From Fidelibacterota bacterium (GTDB lineage: Bacteria; Fidelibacterota; UBA8477; JABMPR01), in the NCBI GenBank assembly GCA_016845065.1, contig JAERTG010000032.1, positions 62,001-126,000 on the forward strand: a DNA stretch of 64,000 bases, in the 5' to 3' direction. Below, piece by piece: positions 34,475 to 43,868 of the stretch; position 1 is the first letter of the stretch, and each line of letters starts with the position of its first letter. The position numbers and the translations under genes are program-made. The notes beneath the pieces were generated by a model, which was given only the letters and a program-made list of their open reading frames with translations, ran no database searches and was not told the origin of the DNA.

Positions 34475-36735
34475 GCCAATCTACACAGATAATAGGCCAA
34501 CGGCTCAAACGCCTTGACGCCCGAGGGAAAACCACGGGTGAAACAAAATTTATCACCGACATAAAGGTCGAAAATATGCTACATGCCGCTCCTGTTTACT
34601 CTAAGGTGGCGTATGGCAAACTACTGGGAATTAATACTGATGTGGTTGAGAATGATCCTGATTTCGTCGCCTTTTTCTCAGCCAAGGACATTCCCGGTGA
34701 AAATCAGGTTGGTGTTATCCTTGAAGATCAACCTCTTATTGCTGAAAATATTGTTCGATATGTTGGAGATAGCGTTGGAATCCTTGTAGCCAATACTGCT
34801 GAGGCAGCTCAACGCCTCTCAAAACTCGTCAGTGTAAAAATCGAAGCTTTTACTCCGATTTTTTCCATAGATGAGAGTCGCGATGCTAAAGAAAACCTTA
34901 TCCATGACACCAACTTGGCTTGTCAGCATCAAGTAAAGCGCGGAGATCCAGAAAAAGCATTTGCTGAAGCGGTCCATGTGATTGAAGCGAGGTTTGAGAC
35001 ACCTTTTCAAGAGCACTACTATCTTGAACCTCAGGGCTGCATTGCCTTTGTCACACCAGCAGGGGGAATTGAAATTCTTGGTTCAATTCAGTGTCCCTTT
35101 TATGTTCAAAAAGCCGTTGCAAAAGCTCTGGACATCCCCTTCTCAAAAATTAGAGTGGAACAGGCCCCTACTGGCGGTGCATTTGGCGGTAAGGAGGATA
35201 TTCCCTCAGAAACCTGCACACGGGCAGCTCTGGCAGCTTTGATTCTCAATCGACCAATTAAAATGGTCTACAATCGTATTACGGATATCCAACTTACCAG
35301 CAAACGTCACCCTTTTCAAATGCATTACAAGGTAGGTGTTTCCAAAACCGGAAAGTTATTGGCGGCGAAAATCAAACTTGAGGAAAATGCCGGAGCGTAC
35401 GCAACTCTATCCTCGGTCGTTTCTTATCGGTCAGCTATGCAGGCTCTGGGACCATATGTCATTGATAATATCTCCGTAGAGTCGAATTCATATTATACAA
35501 ATTTACCTCCAACAGGTGCTTTTCGAGGCTTTGGATCACCCCAAGCAGCCTTTGGGCATGAACGGATGATGGATGTTATTGCAACAGAACTTGATATGGA
35601 CCCCATTGAACTCCGTCTAATTAATATTGTGAAACTCGATACACATACGCTTACTGGTCACCATTTAAAAAGCAGTGTCGGAGCTGAGGAAACTCTAAAA
35701 ACGGCAGCGGATGCCTGTGATTGGAACCATCGCGAAATGAGTCAAGATGAGCGTTGGAAAACCGGGTATGGGGTTTCTCTGATTCATTATGGCAATTGTC
35801 TCGGTGCCGCAGGTTGGTTTATGGATGGTAGTGGTGTCAAGATCAAACTTCATAGGGATGGCTCCATATCAGTTGCCTTTGGGCTCATAGAAATGGGTCA
35901 GGGCGCGCTTACCGTGGTCCAGCAAATGACAGCAGAAGCTCTGGGAGTTGAACCGGGAAGAATAACCGTATTACCTACAGATACAGATCAGGTTCCTGAT
36001 AGTGGTCCTTCAGTCGCCAGTCGGAATGTCGTCATGACTGGCAATGCTATACGTAACGCAGCTGCGAAATTATTACCGGTGCTCAAAGAAGCCGCCGCTG
36101 AACTCATGCAATGTGATCTGAATGAGATAGTCTTAGAACAGGGAAAAATAAGCAATATCAGGAATAGTGAAATGCTGAGTTTTTCAGAGCTAAGTAATTA
36201 TCTCTATCTGTCAAACCGTCCCATGGATGTGTTGGGTTGGTGGCATGTTCCAGAACTTGATTATGATGCAGAAAATGGAACAGGTGAAGCTTACTTTACC
36301 TATTCATATGCCACTCAAATCGCCCGAGTAAAAATAGATACTTACACCGGTAGAGTAATGGTTGATAAAATTTGGGCTTCACATGATGTGGGGAAAGCCA
36401 TTAACCCGGCTGGATTAGAAGCTCAAATTGAGGGGGGTACCGCACAAGGAATTGGCTGGGCGCTTACGGAAAATTTTAAGGTGGTCGAAGGTGAAGTCGT
36501 CACCGACAATCTCACAACTTACCTTTTACCAACTGCGCTAGATGTGGGTGAAATCGAATCGATTCTGGTAGAAGATCCTGAACCTGAGGGTCCTTGGGGT
36601 GCGAAAGGCATCGGGGAACCGGCCATCATCCCAACAGCTGCAGCGATTGCCAATGCCGTAAGTAACGCTTTGGGGCAATCAGTTGCTCAGATTCCCATAA
36701 TACCGGAACACATTTTAGAAATGGTAGGTGATTGA
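34471..36735 (+). CDS. Xanthine dehydrogenase-type molybdopterin-binding subunit
   Basis: The 754-residue Mo subunit has the conserved blocks 'TGGAFGGKED' (about residue 238), 'GAFRGFGSPQAAF' (cofactor and substrate arginine region) and 'WGAKGIGEPA' with the catalytic base glutamate near the C-terminus. It hydroxylates hypoxanthine/xanthine-like purines at Mo. Its iron-sulfur and FAD partners are not adjacent; 43368-43868 and 43865-44698, 7 kb downstream in the same operon, probably fill that role. It starts on ATG overlapping ade. Substrate specificity is inferred from context and family. Confidence 0.92.
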   Translation: MSQSTQIIGQRLKRLDARGKTTGETKFITDIKVENMLHAAPVYSKVAYGKLLGINTDVVENDPDFVAFFSAKDIPGENQVGVILEDQPLIAENIVRYVGDSVGILVANTAEAAQRLSKLVSVKIEAFTPIFSIDESRDAKENLIHDTNLACQHQVKRGDPEKAFAEAVHVIEARFETPFQEHYYLEPQGCIAFVTPAGGIEILGSIQCPFYVQKAVAKALDIPFSKIRVEQAPTGGAFGGKEDIPSETCTRAALAALILNRPIKMVYNRITDIQLTSKRHPFQMHYKVGVSKTGKLLAAKIKLEENAGAYATLSSVVSYRSAMQALGPYVIDNISVESNSYYTNLPPTGAFRGFGSPQAAFGHERMMDVIATELDMDPIELRLINIVKLDTHTLTGHHLKSSVGAEETLKTAADACDWNHREMSQDERWKTGYGVSLIHYGNCLGAAGWFMDGSGVKIKLHRDGSISVAFGLIEMGQGALTVVQQMTAEALGVEPGRITVLPTDTDQVPDSGPSVASRNVVMTGNAIRNAAAKLLPVLKEAAAELMQCDLNEIVLEQGKISNIRNSEMLSFSELSNYLYLSNRPMDVLGWWHVPELDYDAENGTGEAYFTYSYATQIARVKIDTYTGRVMVDKIWASHDVGKAINPAGLEAQIEGGTAQGIGWALTENFKVVEGEVVTDNLTTYLLPTALDVGEIESILVEDPEPEGPWGAKGIGEPAIIPTAAAIANAVSNALGQSVAQIPIIPEHILEMVGD

Positions 36736-36736
36736 G

Positions 36737-38047
36737 ATGGATCAACTTTTATTGCACAATTTGAACATCATAGATCCCTTTGGTGAAAGAGAGTTTCTGG
36801 AGCATGCTTCCATACTCATTGAAGACGAAGTAATCAAGTTTGTTGGTCGTGGCTATTCCCATGTCGACTTCGAAGGGCATATTCTTGACATGAAGGGTAA
36901 AATCGTTTTACCTGGAATCATCAATGCTCACACCCACTTATACTCAACACTGGCTATGGGTATGCATCCACCCCGGAAATCACCAAAAAATTTCGTTGAA
37001 CATCTCCAGGAAGTTTGGTGGAAACTCGATCGCGCACTGGACAAGGAATCTGTATTGGCATCTTTTGAGGCCGGGTTAATGGATTGTATACAAAATGGTA
37101 CTACAACTATTATCGATCATCATGCCAGTCCAAACCTCGTCGATGGTTCATTAGATTTGCTGGTAAATACAGCTGGATCATTTGGAGTAAATATTAGTGT
37201 CTGTTTCGAAAGTTCTGACAGAAACGGTGAGGCCAATTTCATGGATGAACTGTCGGAAAATATCCGTACCATTAAAAAATATGCCTCAAATCCATACGTT
37301 TCCCCGCGTATGGGTTTACATGCATCTTTCACACTTTCCGATGAATCATTAGAAAAAGTAAGCAAAGCTCTACAGGGACTACCTGAATGCGGTATTCATA
37401 TTCATGTTGCTGAAGATCTTGCAGATGAGAAGGATGCCCAGGGTAGAGGATATCGCTCAGTTATACAGCGGTTGGAAAAGTTTAATCTGCTTTCAAATCA
37501 GTCGCTGATAATTCACGGTATTTTTATGACTCGGGAGGATCGACATCTCCTGCTTAAACATGGCTGCAAACTTGTCCACAACCCAACCTCAAATGCCAAT
37601 AATCAGGTTGGTGTCCTGGAGACAGAGATTATCGAATCCATGGGACCAGGACTAGGGACTGATGGCATGCAAAACAATATGCTCAAGGAGGCCAAGGAAG
37701 GAACATTGGTCAGAGCTGCAACAGACAGCCCCTCAGTTAATTATCTTGAGCTCCTCTTTCAGAATAATCCAGATATTGCAGTAAAGATTTTTGGCAAATT
37801 AATCGGACACATCGAAGAAGAGGCACAGGCTGATCTGGTTTTTTATGATTATGATCCACGAACAGAGTTGAATACTGACAACTTTAGCTCTCATCTACTT
37901 TTTGGATTTGGAAAACCTTCAGATGTCATGACACGTGGGATATTTCGCCTCCGTAACCACCAATTGGTAGATATGGATGAAGCCCGAATTCGTGAGAACA
38001 GTCGCAAGCAAAGCAAACGACTTTGGTCCGCAATGAAAGCACTCTAA
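36737..38047 (+). CDS. ssnA: SsnA-type amidohydrolase
   Basis: A 436-residue metal-dependent deaminase. Blocks shared with E. coli SsnA include 'WWKLDRALDKES', 'IDHHASP', 'CFESSDRN' and 'LGTDGMQ', and the metal ligands 'NAHTHLYS' and 'HIHVAED' are present. SsnA belongs to the yge/ygf purine cluster and is thought to deaminate a purine or a ring-opened purine product; guanine deaminases are its closest characterised relatives. I moved the start from GTG 36728 to ATG 36737, which has AGGTGA upstream and does not overlap the previous stop. Confidence 0.88.
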   Translation: MDQLLLHNLNIIDPFGEREFLEHASILIEDEVIKFVGRGYSHVDFEGHILDMKGKIVLPGIINAHTHLYSTLAMGMHPPRKSPKNFVEHLQEVWWKLDRALDKESVLASFEAGLMDCIQNGTTTIIDHHASPNLVDGSLDLLVNTAGSFGVNISVCFESSDRNGEANFMDELSENIRTIKKYASNPYVSPRMGLHASFTLSDESLEKVSKALQGLPECGIHIHVAEDLADEKDAQGRGYRSVIQRLEKFNLLSNQSLIIHGIFMTREDRHLLLKHGCKLVHNPTSNANNQVGVLETEIIESMGPGLGTDGMQNNMLKEAKEGTLVRAATDSPSVNYLELLFQNNPDIAVKIFGKLIGHIEEEAQADLVFYDYDPRTELNTDNFSSHLLFGFGKPSDVMTRGIFRLRNHQLVDMDEARIRENSRKQSKRLWSAMKAL

Positions 38048-38081
38048 GGCAAAATAGAACCATTTGATAAAAGGATACAGA

Positions 38082-39293
38082 ATGAATATTGATTTTCAGC
38101 AGATACTCACACGGGCAGAGCAATATCGACCCGAAATTTCCAGGTTTTTACGGGATATGATTGCAATTCCTAGCGAGAGTTGTCAGGAAGAACTTGTGGT
38201 TCAACGGATAAAAGTAGAAATGGAAAAGGTCGGTTTTGATAAAATCGAAATTGATGAGATGGGAAATATCTATGGAACCATGGGTCATGGCACCCACGTT
38301 ATCGCCATGGATGCTCATATCGATACTGTGGGTGTTGGAAATCTTGAGAATTGGAGTGTAGATCCTTATGAAGGTTTCGAAGATGATGAAATCATCATGG
38401 GCCGTGGTGCTTCTGATCAAGAAGGTGGTATGGCCAGTATGGTTTATGCTGGGAAGATCATTAAAGACCTCGGTCTAGAAGGTGACTACACACTTGTGAT
38501 AACCGGAACAGTCCAGGAAGAAGATTGTGACGGATTATGCTGGCAGTACATCATGGATAACAAAAAGATTCAACCTGAATTTGTGGTAAGCACCGAACCA
38601 ACCTCATGCAGAGTTTATAGAGGTCAACGGGGGCGTATGGAAATCAAGGTTACAACCTCAGGAATCAGTGCTCATGGCTCTGCCCCGGAGCGGGGAGACA
38701 ATGCTATCTACAAGATGGCACCCATTCTTCTGGAACTTCAAGAATTAAATACTCGTCTGGCCGACCATGACTTTCTTGGAAAAGGTTCACTAACAGTATC
38801 AGAGGTGTTTTTTACATCACCCTCTCGTTGCGCAGTGGCCGATGGGTGTTCAATCTCTGTGGATCGCCGTCTCACCGTGGGAGAGACAGCCGAATCAGCC
38901 ATGGATGAAATCAGGAACCTCCCCTCAGTAAAGGCTGGAAAAGCTACTGTGGAGATGTACGATTATGAACGACCAAGTTATACAGGTTTTAGCTACCGAA
39001 CCGAAGCTTACTTCCCAACATGGTTAATAGAGGAAGATCATGTTGCAACCAGCTCGCTGGTTGAAGCCTACAAAGGGTTGTTCCTAGAGAATCCTGTAGT
39101 TGATAAGTGGACCTTCTCTACAAATGGTGTGGCAATTATGGGGAAATATGGTGTGCCTTGTATTGGTTTCGGCCCCGGAGCGGAGGAGGAAGCCCATGCT
39201 CCCAACGAAAAAACCTGGAAAGATCATCTGGTAAAGGCTGCAGCCATGTATGCTACAATACCACTAACGTATATAAAAGTGTTGGACGAGTAA
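38082..39293 (+). CDS. ygeY: YgeY family selenium-metabolism-linked M20 hydrolase
   Basis: A 403-residue M20 peptidase-fold amidohydrolase. The dinuclear metal ligands are in '[12 protein letters not shown]', '[11 protein letters not shown]' and 'VQEEDCDG'; the dimerisation domain contains '[19 protein letters not shown]'. The protein matches the YgeY group found beside YgeW in purine/urate clusters. It probably cleaves a carbamoyl- or acyl-amino intermediate of ring breakdown. ATG 38082, with AAAGGAT upstream, is preferred to TTG 38064. A 140-base gap follows, the longest inside this operon. Confidence 0.9.
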   Translation: MNIDFQQILTRAEQYRPEISRFLRDMIAIPSESCQEELVVQRIKVEMEKVGFDKIEIDEMGNIYGTMGHGTHVIAMDAHIDTVGVGNLENWSVDPYEGFEDDEIIMGRGASDQEGGMASMVYAGKIIKDLGLEGDYTLVITGTVQEEDCDGLCWQYIMDNKKIQPEFVVSTEPTSCRVYRGQRGRMEIKVTTSGISAHGSAPERGDNAIYKMAPILLELQELNTRLADHDFLGKGSLTVSEVFFTSPSRCAVADGCSISVDRRLTVGETAESAMDEIRNLPSVKAGKATVEMYDYERPSYTGFSYRTEAYFPTWLIEEDHVATSSLVEAYKGLFLENPVVDKWTFSTNGVAIMGKYGVPCIGFGPGAEEEAHAPNEKTWKDHLVKAAAMYATIPLTYIKVLDE

Positions 39294-39330
39294 CAATTGT
39301 CACCAAACAATTCAGAGGGTTTTGTCCGTA

Positions 39331-39374
39331 CCCCTGGGGAGCACTTCGACGAGCTCTGTGTCCCACTTCAGGGA
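39331..39374. repeat. REP-like palindromic fragment (tentative)
   Basis: The ygeY-ygeW gap contains a CCCCTGGGGAG segment, then GAGC-ACTTCGACGA-GCTC and a TCCCACTTCAGGGAG segment. The 'ACTTCGACGAGCTC' core is like the short intergenic palindromes seen across many FCB genomes. No second copy was noticed in this window, so repetitiveness is unproven. It could instead form mRNA structure within the operon. Confidence 0.25.
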
Positions 39375-39433
39375 GTCAACCCATAATCGACCTGCAGATT
39401 CTCAAAGTTTAGAAACACTTTTTTAGGAGAAAC

Positions 39434-40591
39434 ATGAAAGCACATATAAATAGAATCAAAGAATTGGACCTGAGCAACTACGGGAACGATTTTCTGCTTA
39501 CCTGGAAAAAGAATAAGAAAGAGCTGGAAGCCACCCTCCTCTTAGCTGAATTACTGAGGAAACGTCATCGGGAGGGTAAACCGAATCTGGTTTTCGACTC
39601 TGGATTGGCAGTTTCAATCTTCAGAGACAATTCAACACGTACGAGGTTTAGCTTTGCTTCAGCTGCCAATGCCCTGGGACTGGCAGTCTCAGATATGGAT
39701 GAAGAAAAATCTCAGGTTTCCCACGGTGAAACCGTACGTGAAACAGCCAATATGATTTCTTTCATGACTCGTGTTATTGGCATCCGAGACGATATGTATC
39801 TCGGTGAAGGGCACAGCTATATGAGAGAAGTGTCAGCTGCCGTTCAGGCTGGATATGAGGAAGGGGTTTTACACAACAGACCAGGACTAATCAACCTGCA
39901 GTGCGACATTGATCATCCTACCCAGAGTATGTCCGACCTGGCCATGTTAAAAAATTATTTTGGATCCCTGGACAACCTCAAGGGTAAAAAGATTGCCATG
40001 TCCTGGGCATATTCTCCCAGTTATGGTAAACCCCTCTCTGTTCCTCAGGGGATCATTGGACTTCTCACACGCTACGGAATGGATGTCACTCTGGCACATC
40101 CAGAAGGCTATAATCTCATCCCCGAAGTCGTAAAATTAGCAGATAAACAGGCCCAGGTCTCAGGTGGATCCTTCAAAACAACCAATAGTATGGATGAGGC
40201 TTTTTCAGGCGCTCATATTGTTTATCCAAAATCCTGGGCACCTTTCCAGGTTATGGAGGAGAGAACATCATTGTTAAAACAAGGTGATCAGTCCGGCTTA
40301 AAAGATCTTGAGCAAAGCTGTCTGGCTAATAACGCTAAATTCACAGACTGGGAATGTACCGAAGATAAAATGAACCTTACAAATGATGGTAAGGCTCTGT
40401 ATATGCACTGCCTTCCAGCTGATATCACAGGGGTAAGCTGTAAACAGGGTGAAGTAAGTGCATCTGTATTTGATCGCTACAGAAAAGACACTTACATGGA
40501 AGCCAGTTATAAACCCTTTATCATTGCTGCAATGATGTTCTTAACTGGCTTAAAAAACCCACAAACTGCGCTTGATAAATTAAATACTTAA
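39434..40591 (+). CDS. ygeW: YgeW knotted carbamoyltransferase
   Basis: The 385-residue protein is a member of the aspartate/ornithine carbamoyltransferase superfamily. The carbamoyl-phosphate loop is 'FRDNSTRTRFSF' (about residues 65-76) and the second-domain signature is 'MHCLPADITG'. It matches the YgeW group ('DEEKSQVSHGETVRETANM'), which is tied to purine/urate clusters. It probably transfers a carbamoyl group to or from an amino intermediate, conserving energy as carbamoyl phosphate if run phosphorolytically; no carbamate kinase is in the window. AGGAGA precedes the ATG. Confidence 0.93.
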   Translation: MKAHINRIKELDLSNYGNDFLLTWKKNKKELEATLLLAELLRKRHREGKPNLVFDSGLAVSIFRDNSTRTRFSFASAANALGLAVSDMDEEKSQVSHGETVRETANMISFMTRVIGIRDDMYLGEGHSYMREVSAAVQAGYEEGVLHNRPGLINLQCDIDHPTQSMSDLAMLKNYFGSLDNLKGKKIAMSWAYSPSYGKPLSVPQGIIGLLTRYGMDVTLAHPEGYNLIPEVVKLADKQAQVSGGSFKTTNSMDEAFSGAHIVYPKSWAPFQVMEERTSLLKQGDQSGLKDLEQSCLANNAKFTDWECTEDKMNLTNDGKALYMHCLPADITGVSCKQGEVSASVFDRYRKDTYMEASYKPFIIAAMMFLTGLKNPQTALDKLNT

Positions 40592-40632
40592 TAGATAAAA
40601 TATGCTCGTTAGCAATTCAGAAAGATGACCAC

Positions 40633-42096
40633 ATGAACACCGATCAAATTCTTAAAAATACGATTCAACGCTGCAAAGAGAAGAATATCATTTTGCCAAC
40701 ATATAAGCAAATGGCAAACCCTGACTTGATTCCCGAAGGCATCAAAGCTGAGCTTTCCAAGATTGGATTATGGGATCTAAATCCGCGAAATTTATTTCGA
40801 CTCAGCTGGCAAAATGAACCTGTTCCTACAGGTGGTGGGTTCGGTGATGTCAATTACATCGAATTACCACCCGAATTAACCGGAGTTAAGGCTAGAATTG
40901 TTGTACTCATTGGAAAATTCTTCCCCACAGGCGCTCATAAAGTTGGTGCAACCTTCGGTCCGTTGGTCGAAAAACTTATTTCAGGACAATTTGATCCAAC
41001 CCGTCAAAAGGCACTCTGGCCTTCGACAGGAAATTATTGCCGCGGTGGTGCATATGATGGCTACCTCCTGGGTTGCCCATCCATTGCAGTCCTTCCTGAG
41101 GAGATGTCAAGAGAACGATACGAATGGCTGGAAAAAGTTGGCGCTGAGATCATCCGTACTGAAGGCGGTGAAGCAAACGTAAAAGAAATTTATGATAAGG
41201 TAAAAGAGCTTGAAGCCGAGCGTGGTGATGAGATTGTCACCCTGAATCAGTTTGGCGAGATTGGGAATCCGCTCTGGCATTATGCAGTGACCGGACGAGC
41301 CATGGAAAAGGTTTTTAATGGATTAAACTCAGGAGCTGACCGATTCAGTGCCTTATTCCTCACCCAGGGATCCGCTGGTACCTTGGGATCAGCCGACTAT
41401 TTAAGGACTATTTTTCCAGGCATCAAAGTTGGAGCTGGTGAAGCGCTTCAAGTGCCAACACTGCTCCAGAATGGTTATGGCGCACACCGCATTGAGGGAA
41501 TTGGTGACAAACATGTTCCATGGATCCACAATATGAAGAACATGGACATGGTGATCGGGATCGATGACAACATCTCCATGAATTTGATTCGACTCTTCAA
41601 TGAAGCTGACGGTCATGCATTGTTGAAAACCCATGGAATTGATCCGCGATTGGTAGCCAAATTGGACTATCTGGGAATCTCCAGTATCGCTAATATTGCT
41701 GGTGCCATCAAAATGGCGAAATACTACGAATACAATGAGCAAGATGTGATCTTTACCGTTGCCACGGATTCGATGGACATGTATCAGTCCAGACTAGGTG
41801 AACTCAATCAGGAGCATGGCAACTATTCAGAAATCAGGGCAAATATAGATTTTGAGCGCTTCCTATTAGGCTTAGACGATGAAGGGGTTCTCGAACTCAA
41901 TTATCGCGATAAGAAGCGCATGCACAATTTGAAATATTTTACCTGGGTAGAACAGCAGGGCAAAACAGTCGAAGAACTGGATGCCCAATGGTATGATGAC
42001 AGCTACTGGTCATCAAAATTTGCTCTGGCCGATGAGTGGGATGAGAAGATCGAGGCGTTTAATGCTGAGACGGGTCTTCTAAAGCAATATGTCTAG
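40633..42096 (+). CDS. Fold-type II PLP-dependent enzyme, cysteine-synthase/TrpB superfamily
   Basis: The 487-residue protein has a PLP-binding lysine in 'FFPTGAHKVGATFGPL' (about residues 98-113) and an asparagine loop 'WPSTGNYCRGGAYDG'; the phosphate loop is 'TQGSAGTLGSADY'. It is longer than cysteine synthase and not a close match to YgeX (diaminopropionate ammonia-lyase) as I remember it. Similar proteins occur in anaerobes beside YgeW and YgeY, with no proven substrate known to me. In this cluster it may eliminate ammonia from a diamino-acid product of purine ring opening. Forty-one bases separate it from ygeW. Confidence 0.82.
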   Translation: MNTDQILKNTIQRCKEKNIILPTYKQMANPDLIPEGIKAELSKIGLWDLNPRNLFRLSWQNEPVPTGGGFGDVNYIELPPELTGVKARIVVLIGKFFPTGAHKVGATFGPLVEKLISGQFDPTRQKALWPSTGNYCRGGAYDGYLLGCPSIAVLPEEMSRERYEWLEKVGAEIIRTEGGEANVKEIYDKVKELEAERGDEIVTLNQFGEIGNPLWHYAVTGRAMEKVFNGLNSGADRFSALFLTQGSAGTLGSADYLRTIFPGIKVGAGEALQVPTLLQNGYGAHRIEGIGDKHVPWIHNMKNMDMVIGIDDNISMNLIRLFNEADGHALLKTHGIDPRLVAKLDYLGISSIANIAGAIKMAKYYEYNEQDVIFTVATDSMDMYQSRLGELNQEHGNYSEIRANIDFERFLLGLDDEGVLELNYRDKKRMHNLKYFTWVEQQGKTVEELDAQWYDDSYWSSKFALADEWDEKIEAFNAETGLLKQYV

Positions 42097-42123
42097 GTTC
42101 TTAGACTCTCTAAGGGGTAGAAA

Positions 42124-43365
42124 TTGATTCCTGAAGCGATTCTCGGTTTACGTTGTTGCCAATGTGATTGGGAAGGACCATCTGTTCCATTTACGTATAC
42201 CTGTCCAGATTGTAGTGATAATCTCGACTTCATCTATGATTATGACAGGATTAATGCATTTTGTACTCCCCTTTCATTGAATAAAGATCACGATGCCTCG
42301 CTATGGCGTTATCTCCCCCTACTTCCTGTGATGAAAGCCCCAGAAAATCGATCATTACGTGTTGGCGGAACTCCCCTGGTAGATTTTCCTCGCATTGCCC
42401 AGAATAATGGGATCTCACGATTGCAGATAAAGGATGATACCCGCAATCCGTCTGGTTCTCTAAAGGATAGGGCAAGTGAGTTGGCTATTCAACATGCGAA
42501 AGAACTGGGTCATGATAAGATTATCGCGGCATCAACGGGCAACGCAGGCTCATCGCTGGCTGCGCTAACTGCATATCACAACATCCAAAGTATTATTCTG
42601 GCTCCTGCAACTGCTCCGCCAGCAAAACTGACGCAAATACTACAATATGGTGCTCAATTGGTCCCTGTGAATGCGAATTATGACTCTGCTTTTGATCTGG
42701 CGATTGAATTGAGCAAGAGGCATAATGTTTACTGCCGTAACACAGGGGTAAACCCAATTCTGGCTGAAGGTAAGAAAACAGTTGCCCTGGAGATCGCTGA
42801 GCAAAATCACTGGAAAGTTCCTGATCATATATTTATTCCCGTAGGAGATGGCTGCATTATCTCTAGTGTATATAAGGGCTTCTTTGACTTGTTGTCACTT
42901 AATTGGATAGATACGATGCCAGCTTTACACGCCGTTCAGGCTGAAGGCTCTGCAGCCATAGTCAATAGTCTTTCAAATGAGCATGACATACAGGCAGTAT
43001 CAGCGAACACCCTAGCGGATAGCATCAGTGTGGATCAACCTCGTGATGGTACAAAAGCGCGACGGGCTGTCATTGAAAGTGATGGCCAAGGTTTTCTGGT
43101 AAGCGATTCAAACATTCTGACTGCACAAAAACTACTTTCCGAAGCAACGGGCATATTTGCTGAACCTGCAGCCGCAGCTGCTTATGCGGGATTTTTGCAG
43201 GCCTCTGCAACCGGGTTGTTTAAAGGGGATGATCATGTCGTTTTGCTGGTCACCGGATCTGGATTAAAGGACACAGCAAACGCCCAGAAATTACTCCGCT
43301 CTATAGAACCAGTAGCGGCGACACTAGCTGATCTTGAAACTTTTCTAGACAGTTTTCAGGACTGA
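42124..43365 (+). CDS. Threonine-synthase-like PLP enzyme with N-terminal zinc ribbon
   Basis: A 413-residue fold-type II PLP protein. It starts with a zinc ribbon ('CCQC' and 'CPDC', residues 9-32), a feature of long threonine synthases, then the PLP lysine in 'RNPSGSLKDRASELA' (about residue 112) and 'AASTGNAGSSLAAL'. The start is TTG 42124; no ATG lies in a suitable place. True threonine synthase would be odd inside a purine operon, so it may act on a related amino-acid phosphate or a diamino acid. It follows another PLP enzyme by 27 bases and ends two bases before the [2Fe-2S] gene. Confidence 0.82.
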   Translation: MIPEAILGLRCCQCDWEGPSVPFTYTCPDCSDNLDFIYDYDRINAFCTPLSLNKDHDASLWRYLPLLPVMKAPENRSLRVGGTPLVDFPRIAQNNGISRLQIKDDTRNPSGSLKDRASELAIQHAKELGHDKIIAASTGNAGSSLAALTAYHNIQSIILAPATAPPAKLTQILQYGAQLVPVNANYDSAFDLAIELSKRHNVYCRNTGVNPILAEGKKTVALEIAEQNHWKVPDHIFIPVGDGCIISSVYKGFFDLLSLNWIDTMPALHAVQAEGSAAIVNSLSNEHDIQAVSANTLADSISVDQPRDGTKARRAVIESDGQGFLVSDSNILTAQKLLSEATGIFAEPAAAAAYAGFLQASATGLFKGDDHVVLLVTGSGLKDTANAQKLLRSIEPVAATLADLETFLDSFQD

Positions 43366-43367
43366 CC

Positions 43368-43868
43368 ATGTTACATCACCCCAACCCTCATCAATTTCAG
43401 CTGGAACTCACTATCAATGGCAAGCTGGTTAAGCGGGAGATTCCAACTCATCTTCGGCTTTTGGATTTTCTTAGGGAGTATCTGGGTCTTATGGGGAGCA
43501 AAGAAGTTTGCGGAGAAGGTGAGTGTGGTGCATGCACAGTGATTCTCAACGGTCAAACGGTTAATTCATGTCTCATTCTTGCCGTGGAAGTTCACGGTGG
43601 ATTCATTATCACTATCGAGGGATTATCTGATACCCGTGAACTTACTGAAATGCAACAGGCATTTGAAGATCACCATGCCGTCCAATGTGGTTATTGTATA
43701 CCGGGAATGGTTCTCACAGGTGAAAAACTTCTGGAACGCAATCCCCATCCCACCAGGGCTGAGATCAAGTATGAATTGGCTGGCAATATCTGTCGTTGTA
43801 CGGGATATCATAAAATAGTGGATGCCATTGAAGGGGTTAAAGACCCAGATCAAGGTGGTTTAGAGTGA
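43368..43868 (+). CDS. Molybdenum hydroxylase [2Fe-2S] subunit (XdhC-like)
   Basis: The 166-residue protein carries both iron-sulfur domains: a plant-type ferredoxin ('CGEGECGACTVILNG', about residues 46-60) and the all-helical C-terminal domain ('CGYCIPGM', 'NICRCTGYHKIV'). It passes electrons from the Mo site to FAD. It is translationally coupled to the FAD subunit (GTGA overlap). By pairing it probably belongs with the 34471-36735 Mo subunit, since the second Mo hydroxylase has its own [2Fe-2S] gene downstream. Confidence 0.93.
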   Translation: MLHHPNPHQFQLELTINGKLVKREIPTHLRLLDFLREYLGLMGSKEVCGEGECGACTVILNGQTVNSCLILAVEVHGGFIITIEGLSDTRELTEMQQAFEDHHAVQCGYCIPGMVLTGEKLLERNPHPTRAEIKYELAGNICRCTGYHKIVDAIEGVKDPDQGGLE

